From Takakia lepidozioides (lineage: Eukaryota; Streptophyta; Takakiopsida; Takakiales; Takakiaceae), in assembly GCA_030704615.1 (NCBI GenBank), contig CM060731.1, forward strand, positions 55,897,756 through 55,961,755: DNA of 64,000 bases, written 5' to 3'. Made by a program: the position numbers and the translations under genes. The first letter of the stretch is position 1. The number at the start of each line of letters is the position of its first letter. The notes below the pieces were generated by a model. That model was given only the letters and a program-made list of their open reading frames with translations, did not search any database and was not told where the DNA came from. Of this stretch, positions 1 through 10,360 are shown one piece after another.

Positions 1-27
1 TTCAGGTGAGACCTCTATACTTTCCCG

Positions 28-445
28 AACGGAACTGTGGCACGACATTTCCGTTCATCAACTAAGGTATGTGAAGGGGGAATGGAAATGCGGTACCGCA
101 TTTCCGTTCAGATTGAAAATCATGAACCACGGGAACTGAAATGCTGTGCCGCATTTCCGTCCGGATCGCACGTTTCGACATTCCTGAACGGAAATGCGGT
201 GCCGCATTTCCCTTTCGTATCTCATACATGGAGTTGTGGGGCAGAAATGCGACACCGTTTTTCCGTTCAACAACTAAGGTGTGTGAAGGTGGAACGGAAA
301 TGCGGTGCCGAATTTTCTTCCAACAAGCATGGATGTGTAGCTTCGTGATGGTACTTAACGGAAATGCGGCGCCGCATTCGCATTTTCACTCCAACTACAA
401 TTTGAACACGTGGAGCAACGGAATTGCGGCACATGTCTGCACTCT
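28..445. repeat. Array of short palindromes, family P1
   Basis: About eight diverged copies of an inverted repeat with core AAATGCGGTGCCGCATTT follow each other at 50-65 bp spacing. The best copies are at 84-105, 190-211, 292-321 and 357-386, and decayed copies lie near 28, 133, 241 and 417. The centre varies among GGTACC, GGTGCC and GGCGCC, so both arms have changed while pairing is mostly kept. Linkers between copies are barely conserved. The window starts inside or next to the array, so its left limit is unknown. Open frames here come only from the repeat. Confidence 0.85.
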
Positions 446-497
446 ATCTGACTGAAGTGGCATGAGGCGGTGCGGCCTGACCGTTGGTTAATGATGT

Positions 498-1330
498 TTG
501 TTTTCGGACGGCAGGCGTATCCTGAACGATTCTAATTTCGTAATGACGCAAAGTCCACGAGGAGACACTTTCCTCCAACCCTTTCGAACAACAGATACTA
601 GTGGGTACACGAGACAAGGTGTGCGGTTTAGGCCACCTTCACCTCCTGTGTCTTCTACGGAAGGTTCTGATTCGGATTGTGAATCAAGAGGACTCATACC
701 GGCGGTGCAAGTTGTTTCCTTGCCATTGTTGTGGGACACAATGGAGGAGATGTATGGAGCTACCAAGGGGCCACGAAGGTACTCTGGGGCGGTGGGCACC
801 ATCGAGTTGGACGATTTTATCCAAGAGTTTGATAGTTGGTGTGATTTGCAGCAAATGCGCAATCCACAACTATTTACGCCGCATGGAAGGGGCTGTTTCA
901 GCACCTTGAGGGGTCGCCTATGGATGATTACCATGAGTTCAGGCGGGGGCATGAGGTTGAGATCGAGGAGTGGAGGATGTACTGGTCACCCGACTATGTC
1001 TCCATCACTAGGGGCACTAGAGCCACGAGGGCAGTGGCTACACCTGCCGCTGCACCGGCAGCTTCAGCAAGCAGCAGTGGACTAGTAGGACTGGTGGTAC
1101 CGTAGCTACGACGTCCACCCAAGCTACTACCGCACCAGCACTAGTACCCGTGCCTGCCTTCAACCCTGTTGTGGAGTTCTTCGAAGAGTTGAGATGGAAC
1201 TACGAAGGGGTGAGGACAGAGAAGTTGCGGAGCTTGCAAGAGTTCCAATGGAAGCCGACCGAGAGCTTGAGGGAGGCTTTCACTCGCATGAGGCGCTTGA
1301 TAAATGTAACCCAAGGGGTTACAGAAGCTC
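498..1330 (+). pseudogene. Retrotransposon gag fragment, frameshifted
   Basis: Three successive frames each carry part of what looks like one gag-type protein. The 498-900 part includes DDFIQEFDSWCDLQQ. The 905-1105 part begins around MDDYHEFRRGHEVEIEEW and runs into an Ala-rich linker. The 1150-1325 part contains FFEELRWNYEGVRTEKL and LREAFTRMRRLINVTQG, the 'multi-helical gag' look of Ty3 retrotransposons. At least two frameshifts separate the parts, and no zinc knuckle, protease or RT follows. Around 1330 the similarity stops and minus-strand coding sequence begins, so the fragment was truncated by a rearrangement. Assignment to a retrotransposon is by composition and motif style, not by a search. 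Confidence 0.5.
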
Positions 1331-2705
1331 AGGCCGACATATGGCCGAAGTCGGGATCACCCTTCAGGGTTGCCTCAAATTCGTCGTTGCGAGTGTGCCA
1401 GTGGGTATCCCATGTTGACAATTCCTCCGTAGTGGGTCCACGAGATTTGCCGTCCTCATTCTCAAGGGAAACGTAGAAGGCTGGCAAACCTAGACGGTAC
1501 CCTTCTCGAAATGCGAACTTGAGCTTATCCACATCTCCGGGAAGTGCCTGCCTGACGATGGGAAGGGAGACCATGCGACAGAGTGGGGTTCGAAGAGTCC
1601 GCTAGAATACCCTGCTGCCCAGAACTCTGCCAATGCTACTATGTGTCTCCTCCAACATTGTATCCGCTGCACTTTGGAATTCCTCCGGAGACATTTCTGC
1701 TGGTGGCGGTAGGGGCTGAGCAGCTTGAGCATCCCCAACTGGAGCTGCACTCTGGGGAATCTTTGCGGACAATTGTGCAATTGCAGAGGCCTCCTCCGGG
1801 CCTTCAGTGGTCAGGTCTTCCTCAACTGTGGTCAGGTCTTGCTGAGAACGTTGAGAGGCAGCACCCTCCTCCGGTACTAGATCGACGGTCGATCCCATTG
1901 CCTTCGCTGCAGCAGGCTGGAAATCAAGCAGGAACTGGGCTTCAGCTCGTGGAATCGGTTTTGCGGGAGACTGCTCCGCCCTCCCCCTGATTGCCTTGTG
2001 CTTCCTCATTCTTGCAAGTGAAGGTGTCTGCTGCAATTGAATTTGCTTCATTCGCCTGGGTGGGGGGGAAACGGCCTGGTCCGGTTCAGAAACAAGTTAA
2101 AGGACGGGCTGCTTCTTCTTCGTCTTTGCTGGAGAAGGGCTAGACCCCTGCTGGCGATTCTCCATGACCTTTGAAGGCGAGTCGCTCTCTGGGGCTTTGA
2201 ACTGCAAAGACTTGCCCTTGGAAGCCGCGTCCTTGAAACGCACAGGGCTAGGACCGGCAGGAAGACCCATGCTCGTGGATCGGCTGGGTGTGCGTGCTGC
2301 AGCTAGCTCCACGGACTCTGCCTGCGGTTCTTCGGATTCCTGCGATCCCTCCAGCACGTCCACCTTTCCGGTTAGGCATGCAAACATCTTCTGCAGTCAA
2401 GTCTCCTACCATACAGTCTAAGAATTGCAGAAGAAAAATGAGGCGGGTTTCGGTGCTCGATCAGCTGGCGAATCCCGATAGCACGGAGCTCTCACTGGTG
2501 GCTGGGTTGCCTGCGTGGCCTGATGCTGCGAGATGGCAATCTCCTCCTGTAGACGCATCTGCTTCCACCCCTTCGGCATTGGCCTACGTCCGAAGTACAA
2601 TTCTCGGAGCTTGCGACGATGTCTCTTCTCTGGTGCACGCACTCCCTCCCTCTCAGGTTCGAGCATAACAAGAACAGAGACAGAGAAAAGGGGCGAAGAG
2701 TGCAA
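1329..2705 (-). pseudogene. Decayed 'domain X' gene, copy 1
   Basis: I do not recognise the family. The C-terminal part (1329-1610) reads PLCRMVSLPIVR, then EGYRLGLPAFYVSL, WDTHW and NDEFEA. It aligns throughout with the gene at 28072-28641, which has PLCRMISMPVVR, HGYRLGAQVFYVSL, WDECW and NEEFEL. Upstream, minus-strand frames at 1602-2051, 2097-2387 and 2418-2705 are rich in Pro, Ser, Glu and Lys and look like a disordered N-terminus split by stops or introns. A possible acceptor (TTGACTGCAG) lies just before the 2387 frame. A frameshift near 1600 separates the disordered part from the conserved domain. It is either a multi-exon gene or a pseudogene; the shift favours the latter. Confidence 0.45.
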
Positions 2706-2865
2706 ATGGAAAGGGCGCGAGAGGGGTGACTAAGGAGACACGACAAAAGAAGATGAAACGGAGAGGACTGTCTGGGACTTAGACACTTATACGGGATCTG
2801 TAGGGTACCTTTAATTTTTGCACAGACTGAGACCAACAGGAGCCTTAGGGGTGACAGCAGCGCAC

Positions 2866-3767
2866 TGTAGAGGGGGGTTACACAGCCCGTCACAGCCAAC
2901 ACAGCCGTTACAGCCGACACAGCCAACACAGCCCGTCACAGTCGTCACAGCCGACACAGCCAACACAGCCCGTCACAGTTGTCACAGCCGACACAGCCAG
3001 ACACAGTCAGCACAGCCCGTCATAGCCGACACAGCCACACAGCCAGTCACAGCCCGTCACAGTTTCACACAGCCAGTCACAGCTTGACACAGCTGTCACG
3101 ACCATAGGGAACGGAGAGCAGGACAGGGAACGACTGTGGGGAACAACACCTGCAAATGGAACATGTTAGTTCACGGACGACGGTTAGTGAGGGAAACGGT
3201 TAGAGCCACGGGTAGGAAGATAAAGCGAGAAGCAAGGACTGAGAAGGGGCTTTTTGGGGGATTATTCTTGGAGGCACTTGTGGGGAAGCACTTCTGGGTC
3301 ATGCATGAGAGGAGATCGGGCGGAGAGCAAGAACGGAAGCAAAGATGGAGAGCACGGTGAAGGAGGAAAGATGATTAGTAGATGCTTGTTATATGCAAAG
3401 CGATAGTGATATAGTAGAGCAGATTAGAGACACAATGGCTTCGGCCTGATACCTGATAAATCATAATCTGATACTTATACGATACAATCACACTGTGTAG
3501 AGAGATCTGAGTGAAGCTGTGGAATGAATGGATGAGTTGATGGAATCCGATAGATTGATGAAGCAAACTGATACTTAATTATCAATGGTAAGGTAGTTAA
3601 CATGAATGCGGAAAGGGAAACAAATAGGAAACACCCCCATGATACACTAGCTGTAGGTCATGACTGATTGTTCTGCACAAGCTGAGTATTTAGAGATTTC
3701 CAACTCTTCTATCTTGGAGTTTCCGCCTCGGATAGCGAAGGGATGGGTGAATAAAAGCCGCGCGACA
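2866..3767 (+). repeat. Long terminal repeat of Ty3-type element 1
   Basis: The right end is well defined: the sequence ends ..GCGCGACA at 3767 and is followed two bases later by a primer-binding-like site. A second copy lies inverted at 39814-40638 and begins TGTCGCGC, the exact reverse complement of this end. Shared landmarks include a CACAGCC-type tandem tract near the left end, a stretch around 3625-3650 (AAACACCCCCATGATACAC) and the terminal 130 bp. The left edge is uncertain; TGTAG at 2866 is only a candidate. No matching direct LTR was found downstream of 10 kb, so the element has lost its 3' end. Confidence 0.7.
2880..3095. repeat. CACAGCC-type short tandem repeat in the LTR
   Basis: Imperfect 7-10 bp units built on CACAGCC, GTCACAG and GACACAGCC run for about 210 bp. 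The same kind of tract, reverse-complemented, occupies 40463-40638 in the inverted LTR copy, so the tandem tract belongs to the LTR rather than to the locus. Confidence 0.85.
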
Positions 3768-4355
3768 TTTGGCGACCATACTGGGGAACTGAGTAATGAA
3801 CAACCAGATGTGACAGGCATCTGGTGGGATCATGGTGGTTGGACCATTAAAGAATTTGAAGTGAATCAAATTCCCTGTGGAACGAAGGAAGAAAGATTGT
3901 CCAAACAATTCTTTCAAAGGTTCTTGGAATTGCCAGACGGTTGTAAAGAAAATATTCTTAAGCGAGTGCATGATGCTGATCCGGAATGGGGTCTGGAGAA
4001 AGGAGTGATAAAGATTTATCAGGTAGCCTGTAGAGGAAGAGCACGTTGGTTATCAACGTTGGTTTATGTGATAGCATTGCTATCCATTAAGCGAGTAGAG
4101 TTTGAAGGCTGGAAGGAAAGAAAAGTGAATGTTTATACTCATATGAATGAAGAGCTTGTACTGGTAAAGAATTGGATTCCAAAGGATATTTTGTGGATCA
4201 AACTCACACCAATAACAACTTTCCAGACTTGTTTGCCATATGGTTATATGGTAACGGAGACTTCAAGTATAGCCAAGGGTGCATTGAAGCTTGAAAGAAA
4301 CCCAGGCATATACGAGAGATATTACAGAAGAGAGTTTTGGTTATTGCCACATTAA
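3660..4355 (+). CDS. ORF running from the LTR into the Ty3 element, unknown product
   Basis: A 231-codon frame opens at an ATG inside the LTR, crosses the LTR end (3767) and the primer site, and continues to a TAA at 4353. No in-frame ATG occurs in the first part of the internal region, so if it is translated the start lies in the LTR. The inverted LTR copy keeps the same ATG and frame with few changes (MTDCSERAECLEISNSS). I recognise no domain. The protein has Trp-rich stretches (GIWWDHGGW, DPEWGLEKG) and a hydrophobic segment (LVYVIALLSI). It may be the N-terminus of a gag polyprotein or an extra ORF upstream of gag. Whether it is functional is unknown. Confidence 0.5.
   Translation: MTDCSAQAEYLEISNSSILEFPPRIAKGWVNKSRATFGDHTGELSNEQPDVTGIWWDHGGWTIKEFEVNQIPCGTKEERLSKQFFQRFLELPDGCKENILKRVHDADPEWGLEKGVIKIYQVACRGRARWLSTLVYVIALLSIKRVEFEGWKERKVNVYTHMNEELVLVKNWIPKDILWIKLTPITTFQTCLPYGYMVTETSSIAKGALKLERNPGIYERYYRREFWLLPH
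3770..3787 (+). other. Candidate tRNA primer-binding site
   Basis: TGGCGACCATACTGGGGA begins two bases after the LTR end. The start TGGCG and the end GGGGA match the plant Ty3 primer site often assigned to tRNA-Asp (TGGCGCCGTTGCCGGGGA), with differences in the middle. Position and spacing are typical for minus-strand priming. Confidence 0.55.
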
Positions 4356-4376
4356 AAGAAATGAAAGACATGGGAC

Positions 4377-5240
4377 ATGAGTGATGAAAGAGAAGCTAGA
4401 CGCCAGAGATATTCAGCAAAAAGAGAAAGCTATCTGAAAGCTAATTATCCATATCTTTGGGAGAGAGGAATAGACATAGGGGAATCATCTGGACCTCTCA
4501 CACCATTAAGATCAAAGAGTACATCACCCATACTGGAAGAACTAGAGTTGGATGCCATTCCTTCTGTTTCTTTGCAAGAAAGATTAAGGGAATTGGTATA
4601 GGAAGAAGATCAATCACGAGGTGAAAGATCTGAGGTACATCCCTGGATAAAAGATTTGACAGAAATCTTTGATAAGAGTTGGCATGGACACCAAAAGCAG
4701 GAACTCCAGTTTCTGAAGCGGAAGGTGAAGAAGGAGAAGAGGATGTGGCAGAGCCAACGGAGAGTTCAGACTCTCCAACACCATTACAGTTGAGTTACAT
4801 GAGTGAGAAGAAACCCAAGGACAGAACTTGGAGGATGAAAACAGAGAGAAGAAATTGGAAGAGGAAGAATATGAAGAAGTAGACCCAACAGTTGAGGTTG
4901 AGACTACAACCAGGACATCCCAACCCATTGGACCTGGATCAAGTGGAGCACTTGGATCACAGGCCAACGAAGGTGTCGGCTCAAGGGGATCAGGCGGGCT
5001 GCCTGGATCTGGCTCTGGGGGGACAGGGAGTGTGGGAAGTAGTGCAACTGAAGCTGGGAATACTGTGAATATCGTGGGGCCAGAAGCAGGGAGTGCTCAA
5101 GGGCCACCACTTTGGTGAAGATCCACCACAAAAACAACAGGTCCAGAACCAGCACCAGCAAGGGTGCCAGCACCTGTCAGTGGGCAGAAGGTAGGGCCAC
5201 AGATGGCGTTACAACCAACACGGGCAAAACCACACCTTTC
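4377..5240 (+). pseudogene. Ty3 element 1: charged N-terminal gag region
   Basis: This stretch continues the frame of the LTR-spanning ORF after two stops (MSDEREARRQRYSAKRESY from 4377), then switches frame near 4679 (acidic, GEEGEEDVAEPTES) and again near 4828 (EEEEYEEVDPTVEV followed by a Gly/Ser-rich linker). The three pieces look like one long acidic and Gly-rich N-terminal extension broken by stops and frameshifts. It ends shortly before the conserved gag core at 5240. No catalytic motif is visible, so the role is inferred only from its place between the LTR and gag. Confidence 0.45.
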
Positions 5241-6290
5241 CAATATATTCAGGAAAAGGGGATCCCGATGTACACATTAGCCAATTTGAGCACATGTGTA
5301 TAGTGAACAATGAGAATGGCGATGATGCCAAGATGAGATTGTTTCCTTGTTCACTTATCAAGAAAGCAAGTGAATGGTATGCAAGATTCCCTGATAATCA
5401 TTTCCTAACTTGGAATGGCTTGAATACAACATTTCGAAATAGGTTCAGGACAAGTAAAACTGAAGATGAAGTGTATGGAAGTTTACAACAGTTAAAGCAA
5501 AAGAAGCATGAAACTGTTGAGGAGTATATGGAAAAGATAGAATTGATGATGAAAAAGCTGGCTGCAGTACCAGCACCCGGTTTACAGAAGACTTGGTTTG
5601 TGAGTGGACTAAGACCAGAGTTGCAAAAGTGGATATGTTACCCATAATACAGTGGAGGAGGCATTTGAAACTGCAAACATAATTGAGCAATTGGGAATGC
5701 TCAGGAGAGAGAAAAGGGATGATGAGGACTCTGAGGATGAGTCAGATGAAGAAGAAGAGCAAGAACTAAAAAGGGGATCCCGATGTACACATTAGCCAAT
5801 TTGAGCACATGTGTATAGTGAACAATGAGAATGGCGATGATGCCAAGATGAGATTGTTTCCTTGTTCACTTATCAAGAAAGCAAGTGAATGGTATGCAAG
5901 ATTCCCTGATAATCATTTCCTAACCTGGAATGGCTTGAATACAACATTTCAAAATAGGTTCAGGACAAGTAAAACTGAAGATGAAGTGTATGGAAGTTTA
6001 CAACAGTTAAAGCAAAAGAAGCATGAAACTGTTGAGGCGTATATGGAAAAGATAGAATTGATGATGAAAAGCTGGCTGCAGTACCAGCACCTGGTTTACA
6101 GAAGACTTGGTTTGTGAGTGGACTAAGACCAGAGTTGCAAAAGAAAGTGGATATGTTACCCCATAATATAGTGGATGAGGCATTTGAAACTGCAAACAGA
6201 ATTGAGCAATTGGGATGCTCAGGAGAGAGAAAAGTGATGATGAGGACTCTGAGGATGAGTCAGATGAAGAAGAAGAGCAAGAACTAAAAG
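5240..6290 (+). pseudogene. Ty3 element 1: gag core, tandemly duplicated
   Basis: Two copies of the retrotransposon gag core lie in tandem. Each has LFPCSLIKKASEWYARFP, FLTWNGLNTTF, RFRTSKTEDEVYGSL and VEEYMEKIELMMK, the usual sequence of helices with the xWY and W..L motifs, and ends in an acidic stretch (DDEDSEDESDEEEEQE). The first copy ends in a stop near 5645, and the second shifts frame near 6070. The first copy is also out of frame with its own upstream region. Gag would form the virus-like particle. The damage and the duplication make this a non-functional relic. Confidence 0.8.
5256..6285. repeat. Tandem duplication of about 515 bp within gag
   Basis: The segment starting AAAAGGGGATCCCGATG near 5256 begins again near 5770. 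The two units are nearly identical over their whole length, with scattered substitutions and 1-3 base indels. The join falls inside the acidic tail of unit 1. The high identity indicates a recent event, younger than most of the decay in the element. Confidence 0.9.
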
Positions 6291-6299
6291 GAAGAGTAA

Positions 6300-7060
6300 G
6301 AGAAAGGAGAATTTGAAGAGGGATAACCTATGAAAAAAGATTGGAAGAAATCTTGAAGAAGTATGCACAGAGGCTGCAAACACATTTGAGGAAGGGTGTA
6401 TGATGTGCAAAGTGCCAAAACGAAGGCCATACCACCACAGAATGCCACTGAAAGGAGGAAACACTGTACTATCTGTAAATGGATAACCATTCTACTGAGA
6501 ATTGTTACTACAACAGAAGGACAGCTGCAAGAGAACCTAGGCAAGTAAGGGTGCATCAGGTGCAGCCCCAGCCAAGAAAACAATGATCAGGACCACTATG
6601 GTAGGTCTGGTGGTTATAACAATGGCATGGAAGGGAGAGGTAATTCAAGAGGGATTACCAAGGAAATTCCAGAGGCAACTATCAGGGTAATCCAAGGGGT
6701 AATTACCAGCCCGGAATCAGGATTATAGAAATAATCCAAGAACAGACCAGGGCGAGGACCCAAGGTGAAGAGCTTATGTTCTATTGTAATCAGCCAGGAC
6801 ATCGCAGGGCAGCCTGTTCATTCTGGATAACACCAGAATGAGATGAGAGCTCCTGTGAATGAGGGCCCAGTGTTGGCAGCTCACATGGTTAGGCCATGTG
6901 TTGTACCAGAAGTAAGTACAATGATAGTAACAAGAAGCAAAGCCAAACTAATACCTCCAGTAGTAGAGGAAGAAGATGATAATGAAGGTGGCATGATCCT
7001 GAAGATGAAGAGACTGGAAGATGATGAAGGAATTGCACAAGGAAGTGGCAGATAGCTATA
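6300..7060 (+). pseudogene. Ty3 element 1: gag C-terminus with degenerate zinc knuckle
   Basis: The region is broken by several frame changes. At about 6775-6825 one frame reads MFYCNQPGHRRAACS. It keeps the C-x4-H-x4-C half of a retroviral CCHC knuckle but lacks the first cysteine. At 6843-7055 another frame reads MRAPVNEGPVLAAHMVRP and then an acidic linker (VVEEEDDNEGG), which resembles the spacer before the protease in this class. A working knuckle would bind genomic RNA for packaging; this one probably cannot. Confidence 0.5.
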
Positions 7061-7066
7061 AGGGAA

Positions 7067-9559
7067 ATGCAGAAGAGTACTGATATTCCTGTGGCAGATT
7101 CCTCTAATTCTGATGGAGAAGAAGAAGGAGTGGAGGAAGAAAGGAAGAAAGAAGAGGCAGACATGCAAAGTAATGAAGAGACTTTGGCTGAAGTAATATG
7201 CCAGACCAAAGCAGAAATTACCATTGGACAGCTATTAGCTGTGGCACCTTATTGTAGGCACAGGCTGTATCAAGCAATCAATCGAATTGCCCAGGAGACA
7301 GGAAACACAGACCTGAACAGCAAGGTGACCAGTTATAATGTGAAGCCGGAAGGGCGAGAAATAGTCATGGACTTTGATGATTCTATGCCAGTAATCCAAT
7401 TGAGAATTGGAAGCACAGAACTAACTGATGTACTGATAGATGGAGGTTCTGGAGTAAATATCATGACAGACCAATTAAGGAAGAAGCTTGGTCTAAGTAA
7501 CATGAAACCAGCCCCATTTACAGTAACAATGGCAGATCAAAGAAGTGTACAGCCATTGGGATTGATAAGAGGAGTTAAGATACAGATACAGAAGATGATC
7601 TTTATGATCACAGTAACTGTGTTGAAGATGGATGAAGTCATGGAGGCTTACTCCTTATTATTGGGACGTCCGTGGCTGAAATAGGCCAGGGTATTCCATG
7701 ACTGGAATTCTCAGTTACTAACCGTGCATAATGGGATACACGAGATACAAATTACCACAAAGAAATCTAGTAGATTACCTGCTACAAGAAGACCTCGAGG
7801 AGTCAGAGAGTATGACTGGAAAGGAGGACTGGATGAGGAGCAGGAAGCTACCCTATTTGCTGCACACCCAGAGTGGGAGCAGGTTGCAGAGATGCGACTG
7901 GAAAGCCTAAGTTGTTTAAGAAGTATCTGATGTGGTGTAGTGACAGCAACACCAACTGAAGAGGAAACCAGCATTTACCCATCACATTTCTATGAAGAAA
8001 GAGAAGGAGAAATGGAAATCCTAGAGGAACCAGCCACTGTGAGCTTACAGGATGAAGTGATGACTGGTTGGACAATCACAGCTGATGAGCAGGTGAGGGA
8101 AGTGAATGTGGGAACTAAAGAGGAACCGAGGATGGTGAAAGTAGGAGCTGATTTGGAGCTGGAATTCTTTGAAGAAGCTAAAAGCTCGTTCATCAAATAC
8201 AGAGATGTATTTGCTTGGAGCTATGAGGATCTAAAAGGGATACCACCTGAAGTCTGTCAGCATAAGATTGAACTGGAACCAGGGTCAGTATCAATCAAGC
8301 AGGCGAGGTACAGAATGAATCCCAACTACGCACAGAAGGTTGGAGAGGAGATAAAGAAGTTGGCTGAGGCTAAGTTTATATATCCAATAGAGTATACAAC
8401 TTGGTTGTCACCCATTGTGATAGTTCCCAAGAAGAATGGTAAACTAAGAGTTTGTGTGAACTACAAGAAGCTGAATGCTTGTACAAAGAAAGATCCTTTC
8501 CCTTTGCCATTCACAGAAGCAGTATTAGATACTGTGGCAGGCCATGAGATGTACTCATTCATGGATGGCTTTAGTGGTTATAATCAAGTGCAAGTGGCAG
8601 AAGAAGACCAAGGAAAAACAGCTTTCATCACAGACTGGGGGGCTTATGCATACAAAGTCATGCCCTTTGGACTTTGTAATGCACCAGCGACCTTTCAGAG
8701 AGTGATAAGTGAATCTTTTCATGAGTATCTGGATGATTTCATGCAAGTGTTCTTGGATGATTTCAGTGTGTACAGCTCTAAGAATGAGCACTTGCATAAA
8801 TTGGAGTTATGTCTGGCCAGATGCAGGATGAGAGGTCTGGGCCTGAATCCAGAGAAGTGTACTTTCTGTGTGAACTTAGGGGTGCTTCTGGGACACATTG
8901 TGTGTAAGAATGGACTTCTTGTGGATCCCAGGAAGACAGAGGCCATTAAAGCCTCTCCACCACCAGTGAATGTTAAGAGTCTAAGGAGATTCCTTGGGCA
9001 AACCAGTTATAATAGAAGATTTGTCAAAAGGTATACACAAATAGCAGCACCATTGAGCAAGCTACTGAAGAAAGATGCAGTGTTTGCCTGGACAGCTGAA
9101 TGTCAACAGGCGTTTGAGGAACTTACACTGTCAGTAACAACTACACCTGTGCTGATTAACCCTCACTGGCATGTAGTATTTCATGTTCACTGCGATGCAT
9201 CAGGAGAAGCGTTGGGAACGGTGTTAGCCCAGAATGTTACAGGAAATATAGATTCACCTGTGTACTATGCTAGCAGGTTGATGAACAGTGCTGAAAGGAA
9301 CTATAGCACAACGGAAAGAAAAGCATTGGCAATGATCTATGCAGTGAAGAAATTCAGGCATTACCTGCTGGGCAAGAAGTTTATGTTCTATGTGGATCAC
9401 CAGGCTCTGATATACCTGGTAAACAAACCTCTGATAAGCGGAAGAATAGCAAGATGGTTGATAATCTTGCACGAGTTTGAGTTCGAGGTTGTTTACAAGC
9501 CTGGGAGACTGCATCTTGTGGCGGATCACTTGTCACGGTTATCAACCACCTCATTGTAG
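7067..9559 (+). pseudogene. Ty3 element 1: protease-RT-RNase H polyprotein with two in-frame stops
   Basis: One frame stays open from 7067 to 9559 apart from TAG at 7682 and TGA at 7928. The aspartic protease site is VLIDGGSGVNIMTD (about 7430-7470), followed by LLLGRPWLK, after which the first stop falls where relatives have Gln. RT motifs follow in order: IVIVPKKNGKLRVCVNYKKL, MPFGLCNAPATFQ and the active site VFLDDFSVYS near 8750. RNase H keeps CDASG, TTERKALAM, VDHQAL and ADHLSR near its end. No integrase follows: at about 9556 the sequence jumps to a second protease copy. Conserved catalytic residues indicate a fairly young element; the stops and missing integrase make it non-autonomous. 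Confidence 0.9.
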
Positions 9560-9985
9560 GCACAGGCTGTATCAAGCGATCAATCAGATTGCTCATGTGA
9601 CAGAGAACACAGACCTAAACAGCAAGGTGACAAGTTATAATGTGAAGCCTGAAGGGCGAGAAACAGTCATGGACTTTGATGATTCTATGCCAGTAATCCA
9701 ATTGAGAATTGGAAGCACAGACTTGACTGATGTACTGATAGATGGAGGCTCAGGAGTGAATATTATGACAGACCAATTAAGGCAGAAGCTTGGTCTAAGT
9801 AACATGAAACCAGCCCCATTCATAGTAACAATGGTAGATCAAATGAGTGTACAGCCATTAGGCTTGATAAGAGGAGTAAAGATACAGATTTAGAAGATGA
9901 TATTTAAGATCACAGTGACTGTGTTGAAAATGGATGATGTTATGGAAGCTTACTCCTTATTGCTGGGTCGACCATGGCTGAAACA
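9556..9985 (+). pseudogene. Second, partial Ty3 protease copy
   Basis: Starting right at the end of RNase H, this repeats 7252-7683 with about 5-8% differences judged by eye. It includes YQAINQIAHVTENTDLNS, VLIDGGSGVNIMTDQLR and LLLGRPWLKQA. It has a stop at 9892 where the first copy reads Gln, but it keeps CAG where the first copy has TAG (7682). The two copies therefore decayed separately or came from different elements. At about 9985 the retroelement sequence ends and OSB/PPR gene sequence begins. Confidence 0.85.
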
Positions 9986-9989
9986 GGCC

Positions 9990-10360
9990 CACGAAAGTAT
10001 CAAAAAACAAGTAATAGAGATGAGGAGAAGCTGTGGAATAAATACTTTCCCAGTCAATGTGGGACAACCGAGGCAAAAAGGTGAATGTCTGTTACATTCC
10101 ATAGAGTAGCAGACGCATTCAGCATAAGAACTAGTGTGAGAAGATAAGTTGGGTGTTTCCTAGAATAAATATAGGCTGTCATTGTCAGCTACTAGCAGCA
10201 AGGCAAGGATGTATGCATAATTTGTGCATAGACATGGGTAGCTGAAGGAGCAAAGAGAGTGTGGGTCCAGATTCATCCAAGAGGGCCAGATCTCAAGCAC
10301 AAGATTACCTATGATTCCCTGTGGATCAATAGCTACAAGAAACCTGCATGGGTAGGTCTA
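9990..10360 (+). pseudogene. 5' fragment of an OSB-PDF/PPR gene
   Basis: The stretch matches 54457-54900, the 5' part of the plus-strand PPR gene, including its intron. The first exon piece (about 10000-10077) reads EEKLWNKYF and, after a small deletion, WDNRGKK, ending at AAAAAG/GTGAATG like the donor at 54549. After the intron, a second exon opens at 10271 following GTGGGTCCAG and reads PRGPDLKHKITYDSLW, the second half of a PDF motif, ending near PAWVG. Similarity stops there and no PPR repeats follow. Because the intron is kept, the copy came from DNA-level duplication, not retroposition. Confidence 0.75.

Larger units (their letters stand above)
2866..9985 (+). mobile_element. Ty3-type LTR retrotransposon 1, truncated
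   Basis: One LTR, a primer-like site, gag, protease, RT and RNase H follow in the order typical of Ty3-type elements. Integrase, polypurine tract and 3' LTR are missing; in their place is a second protease segment and then an unrelated gene fragment. This points to recombination between two related elements followed by deletion. The gag-pol bodies at 3.7-10 kb and 36.9-39.8 kb are different subfamilies; only the LTR type is shared with 39.8-40.6 kb. Confidence 0.85.

Noticed and set aside
37-455. Several overlapping ORFs of about 100 codons on both strands
   Set aside because: They arise from the P1 palindrome array and disappear outside it.
2818-3087. ORF made of TQPVT-like repeats
   Set aside because: Direct translation of the CACAGCC tandem tract of the LTR; present antisense in the inverted LTR copy.
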